A DNA stretch of 64,000 nt from Microbacterium oxydans (lineage in GTDB: Bacteria > Actinomycetota > Actinomycetes > Actinomycetales > Microbacteriaceae), in contig NZ_JYIW01000017.1 of assembly GCF_000956525.1 (NCBI RefSeq), positions 1 to 64,000 of the forward strand, given 5' to 3'. The stretch's first letter is position 1; each line of letters starts with the position of its first letter. Of the stretch, positions 32,716 through 39,826 are shown in pieces. The notes under the pieces were generated by a model. It ran no database searches. It had not been told where the DNA came from and saw only the letters and a list, made by a program, of their open reading frames with translations. The position numbers and the translations under genes were made by a program.

Positions 32716-33554
32716 TCCCGGTAGAGCAGGTCACCGAGGCGCTCTGCGCCCACGGCGAAGGGCCGGTCTGGGACACTCGCGACGATTCTCTCCGGTGGGT
32801 CGACATGATCGACGGTGCGGTCCTCCGACTCGACCCGGTTCATGACGCAGCCCCGAGCATCGTGCGCATCGGCCCCTGGGCGGCGGCTCTGCGACCGCGT
32901 GCGGGTGGCGGATGGGTGATCGCCGTCAAGGACGGTTTCGTTCTGGCAGACGCCGATCTCCGGCTGGAGCGCGAGATCCGCGCATTCGACGACTCGCGGC
33001 TGCGCATGAACGATGGCGCCTGCGCGACGGACGGCTCGTTCCTCTGCGGCACGGCGGGCCCCGGCGCGGTCGGATATCTGTTTCGACTCGATCCCTCGGG
33101 AGCGGTGAGTGTTCTGGCTGACGGAATCAGCATCTCCAATGGGCTCGTCGCCGATCCGCTGAGCGAAGCAATGTTCTACGTCGACACCGCCACCCGCCGC
33201 ATCGATCGGCTACGCCTGGTGGGCGGAGTCCTGGCGGAGCGAGAGCCGTTCGCCGACCTCAGCACGAGTGAGGGCCTGCCCGACGGCATCGCTGCAGATG
33301 CTGACGGTGGCGTATGGGTCGCGATGTGGGGCGCAGGGGAGGTTATCCGGATCGGTCCCGACGGTCGGCAGGACGCGCGCATCGAGCTGCCCACCCCGCA
33401 CGTCAGCGCTTGCGCGTTCGGCGGCGCTCAGCTCGAAGACCTGTACATCACGACCTCGCAGCAGGATCTTCCGAGACGTGATGCGAGCGCGGGAGCCCTA
33501 TTCCGCGCGCAACCGGGGGTGCGCGGTGTCCCCACGCTTCCCTTCGAGGGCTGA
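32712..33554 (+). CDS. SMP-30/gluconolactonase family lactonase
   Basis: 280 residues. Six-bladed propeller with the metal ligands of the family: Glu in HGEGPVWD (residue 16), Asn in ISISNGLVADP, and Asp in LPDGIAADADGGVWVAMWG. It would open the aldonolactone made by the dehydrogenase at 20170. The start is a TTG overlapping the SDR stop (TTGA); no better start with correct N-terminal motif exists. The C-terminus GVRGVPTLPFEG is the usual family end, so the gene is complete although foreign-looking sequence begins right after. Confidence 0.88.
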   Translation: MIPVEQVTEALCAHGEGPVWDTRDDSLRWVDMIDGAVLRLDPVHDAAPSIVRIGPWAAALRPRAGGGWVIAVKDGFVLADADLRLEREIRAFDDSRLRMNDGACATDGSFLCGTAGPGAVGYLFRLDPSGAVSVLADGISISNGLVADPLSEAMFYVDTATRRIDRLRLVGGVLAEREPFADLSTSEGLPDGIAADADGGVWVAMWGAGEVIRIGPDGRQDARIELPTPHVSACAFGGAQLEDLYITTSQQDLPRRDASAGALFRAQPGVRGVPTLPFEG

Positions 33555-33961
33555 GTTCGGTCTTTGCCTCCATGGAGCACCGATTGAGACGTTGTCGCTG
33601 AGGGGTTTCTTGGCGGCCCGGCCTCTACTGGACGTTGACCGGCCTGGCAGCGGGTCGACCTCGGAAGTCACCAGAAACGATCGTTTGCGGCCGGGTACCT
33701 GTGGTGGTGCTTGGGAAGCGTGACACGCCGAGCGTCGCCCCGCCGTAACCCCCTGCCGAAACCGTAGGGCACCGAAACGGGTGGTGTATGGGGTTCGGCG
33801 CACGTTCTGCCAACCACCATCCCGCCCGTATTCGGGTCCAGAGTTTGCCGCTTCGGCCGCCGTCGTGCATGAGTCCGCCTTGCAATCTGACTTTCCCCGC
33901 GATCCCAACTGGCTTCATCGCCAATCCGAGCTGAGGCGGCCCCAGCGCTTTGCTTTAGACC

Positions 33962-34090
33962 GGACTCAGTCCAGTCCAGCCGCGGGTAGTCCGATGGAAA
34001 GCGACTGGTCCGATCTCAAGACGCGAATCACATCCATGTCGGAATCGCGATGAAATCGGACTAAGTCCGATGTAAAGCGAACTTCCGATG
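33962..34090. repeat. GGACTNAGTCC palindromes and GTCCGATG repeats
   Basis: GGACTCAGTCC (33962-33972) and the longer ATCGGACTAAGTCCGAT (34055-34071) are palindromes. AGTCCGATG followed by GAAAGCGAC or TAAAGCGAA occurs near 33988 and 34064, each time with another CCGAT about 10 bases on. Such clustered short inverted and direct repeats suit a protein-binding array, for example a mobile-element end or replication/recombination site. The function is unknown. Confidence 0.55.
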
Positions 34091-34148
34091 CCCGTCGAGG
34101 CGACCTGACGCTCGCTCGCGAGTTTCCGTATCGGCGCGGTACTACTCG

Positions 34149-34433
34149 CTAAGCGGATTCCGTCGCGTAGTCGACTCGCCGCACGAACGGTTCGGCCCTC
34201 CCAGTCAGGGTGTACCAAATCGATACCTCGAGCAAACCCGTTGTCTCTGTCGGCCTCATCATCACCGGTGGGTTCGTCTCGAAGTGAATCGCCTCGTTCT
34301 TGTGCACTCTGGCGGGAAGCCGCACTGGCATCGAGTTCAGTTCTCGACCAGTCGCGACCACAAGTCCGACGTCGTCTGCGAACAACGTGTAGCTGCCGCC
34401 GTCCTCATGCATCTCGTCGAGTCTGTGCGCCAT
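34149..34433 (-). CDS. Hypothetical protein, 94 aa
   Basis: I do not recognize it. The frame reads like protein (DGGSYTLFADDVGLVVATGREL, MPVRLPARVHKNEAIHFET, LLEVSIWYTLTG) with mixed polar and hydrophobic strands. Codon third positions are less GC-rich than in neighbouring genes. There is no clear ribosome-binding site in front of the ATG at 34433. It lies entirely inside the foreign-looking segment, its start touching the ArsR remnant. Confidence 0.4.
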   Translation of the reverse strand: MAHRLDEMHEDGGSYTLFADDVGLVVATGRELNSMPVRLPARVHKNEAIHFETNPPVMMRPTETTGLLEVSIWYTLTGRAEPFVRRVDYATESA

Positions 34434-34435
34434 AG

Positions 34436-34534
34436 CTGTGGCGGTCTCGCATCGCCCGACTCGACGACCTGCTGGCTGAGCCGGCGGCCACCCACGACGA
34501 CACCACTGACCCGCGTACTGAACAAGGAGACTGA
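34436..34534 (+). pseudogene. ArsR family regulator, C-terminal remnant
   Basis: The frame ending at the TGA at 34532 reads LWRSRIARLDDLLAEP followed by a polar tail ending TEQGD. The W-x-x-R-x-x-x-LDxLL pattern is the usual end of ArsR repressors that precede AHSA1/SRPBCC genes. An in-frame stop lies at 34433, and no HTH exists upstream. The gene lost its 5' part where the foreign segment begins. The downstream SRPBCC gene starts 2 bp after its stop, as in intact pairs. Confidence 0.6.
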
Positions 34535-34536
34535 CA

Positions 34537-35514
34537 ATGCCTGTCACCGAAGTCATCACCGACACCGACAACTTGACCATGACGGTCATCGCCGATTTCG
34601 CGGCGCCCGTCGACCGGGTGTGGAGCGCCTACAGCGACCCGCGCCAGCTCGAGCGCTTCTGGGGACCTCCCGGATGGCCGGCGACGTTCACCAGCTGGGA
34701 CCACACGGTCGGCGGCCGTGCCGTCTACACGATGAACGGTCCGCGCGGCGAGCGCTCCTCCGGATCGTGGGAGTTCCTCTCGATCGACGAGCCGAGCGGG
34801 TTCGAGGTGCTCGACTCCTTCGTGGATGAGCAGGGCGAGCCGCTCGACGGCTTCCCCGCGCAGCGCATGACGTTCGCCTTCGAATCGACGGCCGACGGCA
34901 CCCGCATGGTGACGACGAGCCACTTCCCGTCCGTCGAGGCCATCGAGCAGGTCGTGTCGATGGGCCAGGTCGAGGGCATCACGCTCGCGATGAGCCAGCT
35001 CGACGCCGTGCTGCAGGACCTCCGCGACTACGCGCAGGGCAAGGGCACGCAGGTCGAGCTGCTCGACGACGTGCACGTGCGCATCACTCGGCTGGTCGAG
35101 GGTCCCCGCGAACTGGTCTGGCGCGCCCACAATGAGCCAGAGCTCATGAAGCAGTGGCTGCTCGGCCCGGAGGGCTGGGAGATGACGGAGTGCGTCGTCG
35201 CCACCGAGGTCGGCCAGACGTACCGCACCTCGTGGGCGCCGGTGGGCGACACCGAGGGGCAGCCGTTCGGCTTCGAGGGAGAGGCGCTGCTGATCGATGC
35301 GCCCCGGCGTTCGGTGCAGACCGAGCGGATGACCGGGATGCCGGTCGAGACGCTGAACGACCTCAACCTGTACGAGGAGGACGGCGCGACCCTCATCACG
35401 CTGTACATCGAGTACCCCGACAAGGAGACGCGCGACATGATCCTCGCCACCGGCATGGCCGACGGCATGGAGTCCTCGTACGCCCGCCTCGAGCGCGAGC
35501 TGCTCACGGTCTGA
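34537..35514 (+). CDS. Tandem SRPBCC (AHSA1-like) domain protein
   Basis: 325 residues made of two START-like/AHSA1 domains. The first begins with LTMTVIADFAAPVDRVWSAYSDPRQLERFWGP, the second with VHVRITRLVEGPRELVWRAHNEPELMKQWLLGP; each continues with a GGxxxYTM or GQTYRTS strand and an ExxG helix. Single-domain relatives bind small hydrophobic ligands or Hsp90-like partners and are usually controlled by an adjacent ArsR repressor. Here that repressor is truncated, so the gene may now be expressed without control. AAGGAGA is a good ribosome-binding site. Confidence 0.9.
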   Translation: MPVTEVITDTDNLTMTVIADFAAPVDRVWSAYSDPRQLERFWGPPGWPATFTSWDHTVGGRAVYTMNGPRGERSSGSWEFLSIDEPSGFEVLDSFVDEQGEPLDGFPAQRMTFAFESTADGTRMVTTSHFPSVEAIEQVVSMGQVEGITLAMSQLDAVLQDLRDYAQGKGTQVELLDDVHVRITRLVEGPRELVWRAHNEPELMKQWLLGPEGWEMTECVVATEVGQTYRTSWAPVGDTEGQPFGFEGEALLIDAPRRSVQTERMTGMPVETLNDLNLYEEDGATLITLYIEYPDKETRDMILATGMADGMESSYARLERELLTV

Positions 35515-35537
35515 CCCGTCGGGCTCACGCGCTCACC

Positions 35538-35623
35538 GTTCACAATTCAGCAAGAATCGGTCGGTTCCCCTCGGAACCGGCCGATTCTGCGTGTGCGGAC
35601 ACCGTTCTTGCTGCATTGTGCAC
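35538..35623. repeat. Nested intergenic palindrome, family B copy 1
   Basis: Outer arms GTTCACAATTCAGCAAGAA (35538-35556) and TTCTTGCTGCATTGTGCAC (35605-35623) pair with three mismatches. Inside lies a second hairpin, AATCGGTCGGTTCC with GGAACCGGCCGATT. An almost identical outer arm occurs at 59850-59934. It lies 24 bp after the SRPBCC stop. Confidence 0.85.
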
Positions 35624-35672
35624 ACCCTGCTGTCGGGCACCGGACGGCGCAGCGAGATACAGTGGCGGAACG

Positions 35673-37031
35673 ATGAGGATCACTCGCCGCACTCTGCTTC
35701 TGGGCGCCGGCGCCGGGGCTGTCTCGGTGCTGCTCGCGTCGTGCACCCCCGAGCCGACGCCCGGACCTTCGCCCACGCCGACCCCGACGCGCACGCCGGA
35801 TCACGGCGACGGCGTTCCCGTGCCTGCGGCGACCGTGCGCAGCACCTGGAGCACTGATCCCTTCGCCATGGGCGCTGCGAGCTTCACGCCGGTCGGCGTG
35901 ATCGCCGGCACCCGCACGGCACTCGCGACCCCGGTGAGCGACCGGCTCTTCTTCGCGGGCGAGGCCACGGACGAGGAGGAGCCCGGCACGATGCGCGGCG
36001 CGATCCGCTCGGGCGAGCGCGTCGTCGACGAGATCCGCGACGCGGCCGATCGCGGCGAGCGGATCGCGGTGGTCGGTGCCGGGCTCGCCGGCGCGACGGC
36101 CGCCGCCCAGCTGGTCTCCGCCGGCATGGAGGTCACCGTCTTCGAGGGCCGCGACCGCGTCGGTGGCCGCGTGCACTCGGTCTCCGACGACTCCTGGCCG
36201 ATGGCGGTGCAGCTCGGCGCCTGGCTGTTCGGTGACGCGGATGCCGACCTGCTCGACCGCCTCAGCGGCACCGACGTCGGCATCGTCGATCTCGCCGGTG
36301 CCCGGTGGCTCGCACCCGACGGCGACATCGACCCCGTCAGCGCGGAGCCGCTGCAGGCTGCGATCACCGCCGCGCAGGCCGCGCCGGAGGACTCCACGCT
36401 CGCCGATGCCCTGACCGCCGCCGGCGCCGACCCCGCCGACCCGGCCACCGCCGCCCTGCTCTCGTTCCTCGCCACGCATGCAGGCGCCGATGCCGATCAG
36501 CTCTCCAGCTGGTTCCCGCCGGCACTCGCGTTCGGCGACCAGAAGGGTGCACGAGACCCACTCGCGCCCTTCGTCGAGCAGGCCCTCGACGGCGTCAAGG
36601 TCGGACTGTCCTCGCCCGTCGCCGGACTCGCCTACGACGACACCGGCGTCAGCGTCCGGCTCGGAACCGGCGAGGCGCTGTCGTTCGACCGTGTCGTGCT
36701 GACCGTGCCGCTCGGCGTGCTGCAGCAGCGCGGCATCGACTTCGACCCACCGCTCCCGTTCGCCAACCGGGGTGCGATCACCGCGCTGGGCATGGGGGCG
36801 ATCGAGACGATCTGGCTGCGATTCGACGAGCCCTTCGGCGAATCGGATGCCGCGCTCTGGCACACGGTCGGGGGCGATGCGCTGATCCGCACCTGGGTGA
36901 ACCTGCGCCCGGCGACCGGCGAGAACGTGCTCGTGGGCATCGTCGGCGGCGCGGCTGCCGAGGAATTCGCCGAACTCGACGACGCGGATGCGGTCGAGGC
37001 CGCGCTCGCGTCGCTGGCGCCCTACGCCTGA
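35673..37031 (+). CDS. Tat lipoprotein flavin amine oxidase with permuted domain order
   Basis: 452 residues. Signal MRITRRTLLLGAGAGAVSVL with twin arginine ends in lipobox LASC (Cys 24), then a Pro/Thr linker to about residue 48. Residues 58-122 (WSTDPFAMGAASFTPVG, RLFFAGEATDEEEPGTMRGA, IRSGERVVDEI) match the segment that normally closes flavin amine oxidases. Only afterwards comes the normal N-terminal FAD motif, IAVVGAGLAGATAAAQLVSAG (GxGxxG at 135-140) with GGRVHS (164-169). The protein stops at LASLAPYA, exactly where relatives would continue into the GEAT segment, and no second GEAT copy is present. This is therefore a circularly permuted order, not a duplication. The likely reaction is oxidation of an amine at the cell surface; the substrate is unknown. 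Confidence 0.85.
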   Translation: MRITRRTLLLGAGAGAVSVLLASCTPEPTPGPSPTPTPTRTPDHGDGVPVPAATVRSTWSTDPFAMGAASFTPVGVIAGTRTALATPVSDRLFFAGEATDEEEPGTMRGAIRSGERVVDEIRDAADRGERIAVVGAGLAGATAAAQLVSAGMEVTVFEGRDRVGGRVHSVSDDSWPMAVQLGAWLFGDADADLLDRLSGTDVGIVDLAGARWLAPDGDIDPVSAEPLQAAITAAQAAPEDSTLADALTAAGADPADPATAALLSFLATHAGADADQLSSWFPPALAFGDQKGARDPLAPFVEQALDGVKVGLSSPVAGLAYDDTGVSVRLGTGEALSFDRVVLTVPLGVLQQRGIDFDPPLPFANRGAITALGMGAIETIWLRFDEPFGESDAALWHTVGGDALIRTWVNLRPATGENVLVGIVGGAAAEEFAELDDADAVEAALASLAPYA

Positions 37032-37753
37032 CCGGCGCCGACGCGGGATCGTTCAGGACTGTTCGCCGGTGCGGCAGCCGGTTCCGGCGCACGCTGCGGA
37101 TGCCGCATCCGCTTCGGTTCCGGCATCCGACTGATCCCCACGAGCGCTGTCGCGACCACCGCGAACGTGGCCAGCGCGATGCCTGACGAGGTCAGGAACT
37201 CGACCGGGCCGCTCACCTGCCGCGGGTCGAGGAAGTAGTACGGGTACCAGCCGATGATCGGCCCTCGGACCATCGTGAACGCACCCCAGAGCAGGGGATA
37301 GGCGAGGGCCGCCGGGATCACGCGCCACGGCACGCGGCGGTGTCCGGGCGCGAGCGCCCAGGCGATCACGGTGCACGCGGGCAGCCAGAAGTGCAGCACC
37401 TGATCGGACCAGGGCACGTCGATGCGGATGCCGCGCAGGCCCGCCTGCCACACGAGCAGGGCGAACACGAGTCCGGCGGTGATCGTCCAGGTCAGCACCA
37501 GCGCGAGCGCGACGGTGAGCCAGCGCGGATCGCGGTCGCGCCGCAGCGCGATGACACCCGCGGCGACCAGCAACCCGACGAAGAGGATGTTCGATTGGTT
37601 GGTCAGATACGCGAAGAAGTTCTGGCTGGCGATCGTGTTCGATGCGAGTCCCCAGGCCAGGCGGTGGATCAGGGCGACGAGGCACAGTGCGGCCGCGCTG
37701 AGGCGGAGCAGGCCGAAGACGGTACGCGCCTTCACCGTCGCATCGCCGTCCAT
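37022..37753 (-). CDS. Pr6Pr family integral membrane protein
   Basis: 243 residues with six transmembrane segments: LLRLSAAALCLVALIHRL, then NFFAYLTNQSNILFVGLLV, and WYPYYFLDPRQVSG before the last span. The FAYLTNQSN and YPYxFLDP motifs are those of the Pr6Pr (FAR-17a/AIG1-like) family of unknown function. The C-terminal 35 residues are Pro/Arg/Glu-rich. Its end overlaps the end of the convergent amine oxidase gene by 10 bp. Confidence 0.85.
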   Translation of the reverse strand: MDGDATVKARTVFGLLRLSAAALCLVALIHRLAWGLASNTIASQNFFAYLTNQSNILFVGLLVAAGVIALRRDRDPRWLTVALALVLTWTITAGLVFALLVWQAGLRGIRIDVPWSDQVLHFWLPACTVIAWALAPGHRRVPWRVIPAALAYPLLWGAFTMVRGPIIGWYPYYFLDPRQVSGPVEFLTSSGIALATFAVVATALVGISRMPEPKRMRHPQRAPEPAAAPANSPERSRVGAGQA

Positions 37754-37817
37754 CCCATCAGCCGAGTCTACGGACGCCTGCTCGGCGTCGGCCTCAGCTT
37801 CGAGGGCACGGTCGAGG

Positions 37818-38207
37818 TCAGCGGCGTGCGTTGCGCGTCGACCACAGCGCGAGGGCGACGAGCACGGGCTGGAAGAACAGCCGGACGAAGCGTTTCATGT
37901 CGGTGTCGAGTCCGAAGCCGTCGCGGTGGTGCATCCACTGGGCGAGGTTGCCGGGGAACACCGCGACGAAGAACAGTGCGGCGATCGTGCCGACCGTGCG
38001 GCGTCGGCGCTTCGCGAAGAGCAGCGCGGACCCGAGGCCGATCTCGACGGCGCCCGATGCGAGCACGGTCACGTCGGGGTCGAGGGGCACCGACTCGGGC
38101 ACCTGCGCCTGGAACTCGCGGCGGGCGAAGGTGAGGTGCGAGACGCCGGCGAAGACCAGGGCTGACCCCAGGAAGACGCGGCCGATCGTGCGTGCGGCAG
38201 AAGACAT
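37818..38207 (-). CDS. DoxX-like membrane protein
   Basis: 129 residues with about four hydrophobic segments (GRVFLGSALVFAGVSHLTF, VTVLASGAVEIGLGSALLF, VGTIAALFFVAVFPGNLAQW, and FFQPVLVALALW). The layout fits DoxX/DoxD-like proteins, which in actinobacteria take part in redox homeostasis at the membrane. No operon partner is evident. Confidence 0.8.
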   Translation of the reverse strand: MSSAARTIGRVFLGSALVFAGVSHLTFARREFQAQVPESVPLDPDVTVLASGAVEIGLGSALLFAKRRRRTVGTIAALFFVAVFPGNLAQWMHHRDGFGLDTDMKRFVRLFFQPVLVALALWSTRNARR

Positions 38208-38235
38208 GGTGCGAGTGTACGCGCGCCGGGTATGC

Positions 38236-38315
38236 CGACCTGCAGGAGATCTCGCGGGGTGCAGGGCCGATCGTCGGCGTTTCGTCCTGCAGGTCGCGTT
38301 TCGTCCTGCAGGTCG
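38236..38315. repeat. CTGCAGGTCG intergenic repeat, family C copy 1
   Basis: CGACCTGCAGGA (38236-38247) is inverted against two direct copies of TCCTGCAGGTCG (38285-38296 and 38304-38315), each preceded by TTTCG. An inner GCCGATCGTCGGC hairpin fills the middle. The same arrangement recurs at 45690-45775. Confidence 0.8.
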
Positions 38316-38327
38316 CGCGGGGCGGGG

Positions 38328-39056
38328 TCAGATCAGGCGGCGGAGCGCCTCTTCGAGCGAGACGCCCTGGGCCTCAGCGAGATCCCGCAGACGTGCGAGC
38401 TCATCGCCGGAGAGGGCGAGCCGCAGTTCGACGCGCTCGTCGGATGCCGGGGAGTCGAGGCCGTCGAGCAGGTCGGACGGGTCGGCCCACAGCTGCGCGG
38501 GCCGGCTCGCCGGAGTCGGCTGCGGTGCGGATGCTGCCGGCGCAGGTGCGGGTGCGGATGCTGACGGGGCGGCCGCGGCGGCATCCGTCGCTCCCCGCGT
38601 GAATCCGGGTCCGCGTCGCGGCTCCTGCTTGTTCTTGTACGCGGTCGCGGCGGCGTTCGCGCGCTCGTCGGCGGCCTCGTTCAGGTCGTCGCCCGCGTGC
38701 CCCTTGACCCAGGAGAACTCGACGGTGCGTCCGCGCATGGCCTCGTCGATGCCCTCGAGCAGGTCGCGGTTGAGCACGGGGCCACCGTCGGACTTGCGCC
38801 AGCCGCGGCGCTTCCACCCCGGCATCCACTTCGTCACCGAGTCGATCACATAGCGGCTGTCGCACCAGATGTGCAGCTTGTCGTCCGACACCGCGGTGGC
38901 CTTGAGCAGCTCGAGCACGGCCTGCAGCTCACCCTGGTTGTTGGTGCCGTGCGGCGATCCGCCGGCAGCCCAGTTGTCGTCGTCGATGTACCAGGCCCAG
39001 CCGTTCGGGCCCGGGTTGCCCAGTGCTGAGCCGTCTGCGGCGGCGGTGATCGTCAT
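38328..39056 (-). CDS. rnhA: Ribonuclease HI with C-terminal extension
   Basis: 242 residues; RNase HI fills residues 1-145. Catalytic residues are present: Asp 8 (AADGSALGNPGPNGW), Glu 43 (NNQGELQAV), Asp 66 (WCDSRYV), His 120 and Asp 130 (KGHAGDDLNEAADERAN). It degrades RNA in RNA-DNA hybrids. An Ala/Pro linker (about 155-190) connects to a C-terminal block ending VELRLALSGDELARLRDLAEAQGVSLEEALRRLI (divided over residues 208-242), whose beta-strand plus two helices resemble a ribbon-helix-helix unit. That tail is not part of standard RNase HI and may bind nucleic acid. Confidence 0.93.
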   Translation of the reverse strand: MTITAAADGSALGNPGPNGWAWYIDDDNWAAGGSPHGTNNQGELQAVLELLKATAVSDDKLHIWCDSRYVIDSVTKWMPGWKRRGWRKSDGGPVLNRDLLEGIDEAMRGRTVEFSWVKGHAGDDLNEAADERANAAATAYKNKQEPRRGPGFTRGATDAAAAAPSASAPAPAPAASAPQPTPASRPAQLWADPSDLLDGLDSPASDERVELRLALSGDELARLRDLAEAQGVSLEEALRRLI

Positions 39057-39120
39057 CCCTCAACCGTAGCCGCGGCGGGGTGCCGCGCCTGACCCGCGTG
39101 CGCCCGCAGCCCCCGCGTTT

Positions 39121-39190
39121 CGCTCGGCCGGGTACGCGTCGCTCGGCCGAATCCGCGGCATCCGGCCGAGGGAAGCGCACATGGCCGAGC
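39121..39190. repeat. Intergenic repeat, family D copy 2
   Basis: Contains CTCGGCCGGGTACGC, GCTCGGCCGAATCC and CCGGCCGAGGGAAGCGCA followed by TGGCCGAG. The last two blocks equal the right arm and flank of the hairpin at 2736-2795. It lies between the rnhA start and the end of the next minus-strand gene. Confidence 0.75.
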
Positions 39191-39213
39191 CGGACGCCCC
39201 GGGGCGACCCGCG

Positions 39214-39444
39214 TCAGTCCTCGAGTTCCTCGGGCTGGCGGTCCTCGACCGAGAATGCTGCAGGAGCCGGCGGCGCGACCGGGAAGACGACCGAGCTGAT
39301 CGCGTCACCCGATCCGAGTCCCAGCGCGAGCGGGTCGACCACCGGTGCGGTGCTGAGCACCTCCGCCTCGGAGCGCTCGAGGGGTTCGGAGGGCAGCGTC
39401 CACTGGTTCTCTTCTTCTTCGGGTCGATGCTGGAACAGTCCCAT
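39214..39444 (-). CDS. Small acidic hypothetical protein
   Basis: 76 residues: MGLFQHRPEEEENQWTLPSE, then an acidic, Pro/Ala-rich chain ending SVEDRQPEELED. Soluble, without recognizable domain; similar short MGLFxxRPEE proteins are conserved in Microbacteriaceae in my memory, but the function is unknown. An in-frame ATG three codons upstream (39453) is an alternative start. Confidence 0.6.
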   Translation of the reverse strand: MGLFQHRPEEEENQWTLPSEPLERSEAEVLSTAPVVDPLALGLGSGDAISSVVFPVAPPAPAAFSVEDRQPEELED

Positions 39445-39511
39445 GGGCTCCATTGTGACCCCGCGCTCGTCGGCTCGGGCGGGATTCACACGGGATTGAT
39501 CGGATGCCGGG

Positions 39512-39826
39512 TCAGGCCGCCGGGCTCGACGCGTCGCGCACGGCCTGCACCAGGGCGAGCCACGGTCCGTCGAGCGCGGAGTCCGGCAGTTCGCGTTCGC
39601 GGCGCTCGGACGGGGTTCGCACGCGGATGCTCCACACGAAGCGGTCGGCGCCGGTCGCGGCATCCGTGTCGTCATCCCACGGGCAGCTCTCGATGAGCGT
39701 GATCCACTGATCGGCGGTTGCGGGCTCGGCCTCGACCCGCCAGCGACGACGGATGCCGGCGATACCGCCGGTGCGCACCACCGCGATGACGACGTCTGCG
39801 TCAGTCGGTGGAGGGGACTCGCTCAT
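39512..39826 (-). CDS. Emfourin-like inhibitor of the M4 protease
   Basis: 104 residues. DVVIAVVRTGGIAGIRRRWRVE, WITLIESCPW, DRFVWSIRV and the late LDGPWLALVQAV fit emfourin (M4in), the inhibitor encoded next to protealysin-like proteases. It overlaps the protease gene by 26 bp on the same strand, the arrangement known for protealysin and emfourin in Serratia. The expected role is to block the cognate peptidase in the cytoplasm. Confidence 0.85.
   Translation of the reverse strand: MSESPPPTDADVVIAVVRTGGIAGIRRRWRVEAEPATADQWITLIESCPWDDDTDAATGADRFVWSIRVRTPSERRERELPDSALDGPWLALVQAVRDASSPAA

Larger units (their letters stand above)
33555..34435. other. Foreign-looking intergenic segment
   Basis: About 880 bp of visibly lower GC and no recognizable conserved gene in 33555-34148. 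It begins at the lactonase stop and ends where a truncated ArsR tail begins (34436). It contains GGACTNAGTCC palindromes and repeated GTCCGATG-AAAGCGA units (33962-34090) and one plausible small minus-strand gene (34149-34433). It looks like inserted DNA, perhaps the remains of a mobile element, but I recognize no transposase or integrase. Confidence 0.6.

Noticed and set aside
33498..33924. Minus-strand frames in the foreign segment considered as transposase remnants
   Set aside because: No DDE, HTH or other transposase motif; composition is mixed and no terminal inverted repeats or target duplication could be found by eye.
35538..35623. GTTCACAATTCAGCAAGAA considered as a phage or integrative-element attachment site
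   Set aside because: The two copies in each locus are inverted, not direct, there is no tRNA or integrase nearby, and the structure fits an intergenic palindrome.
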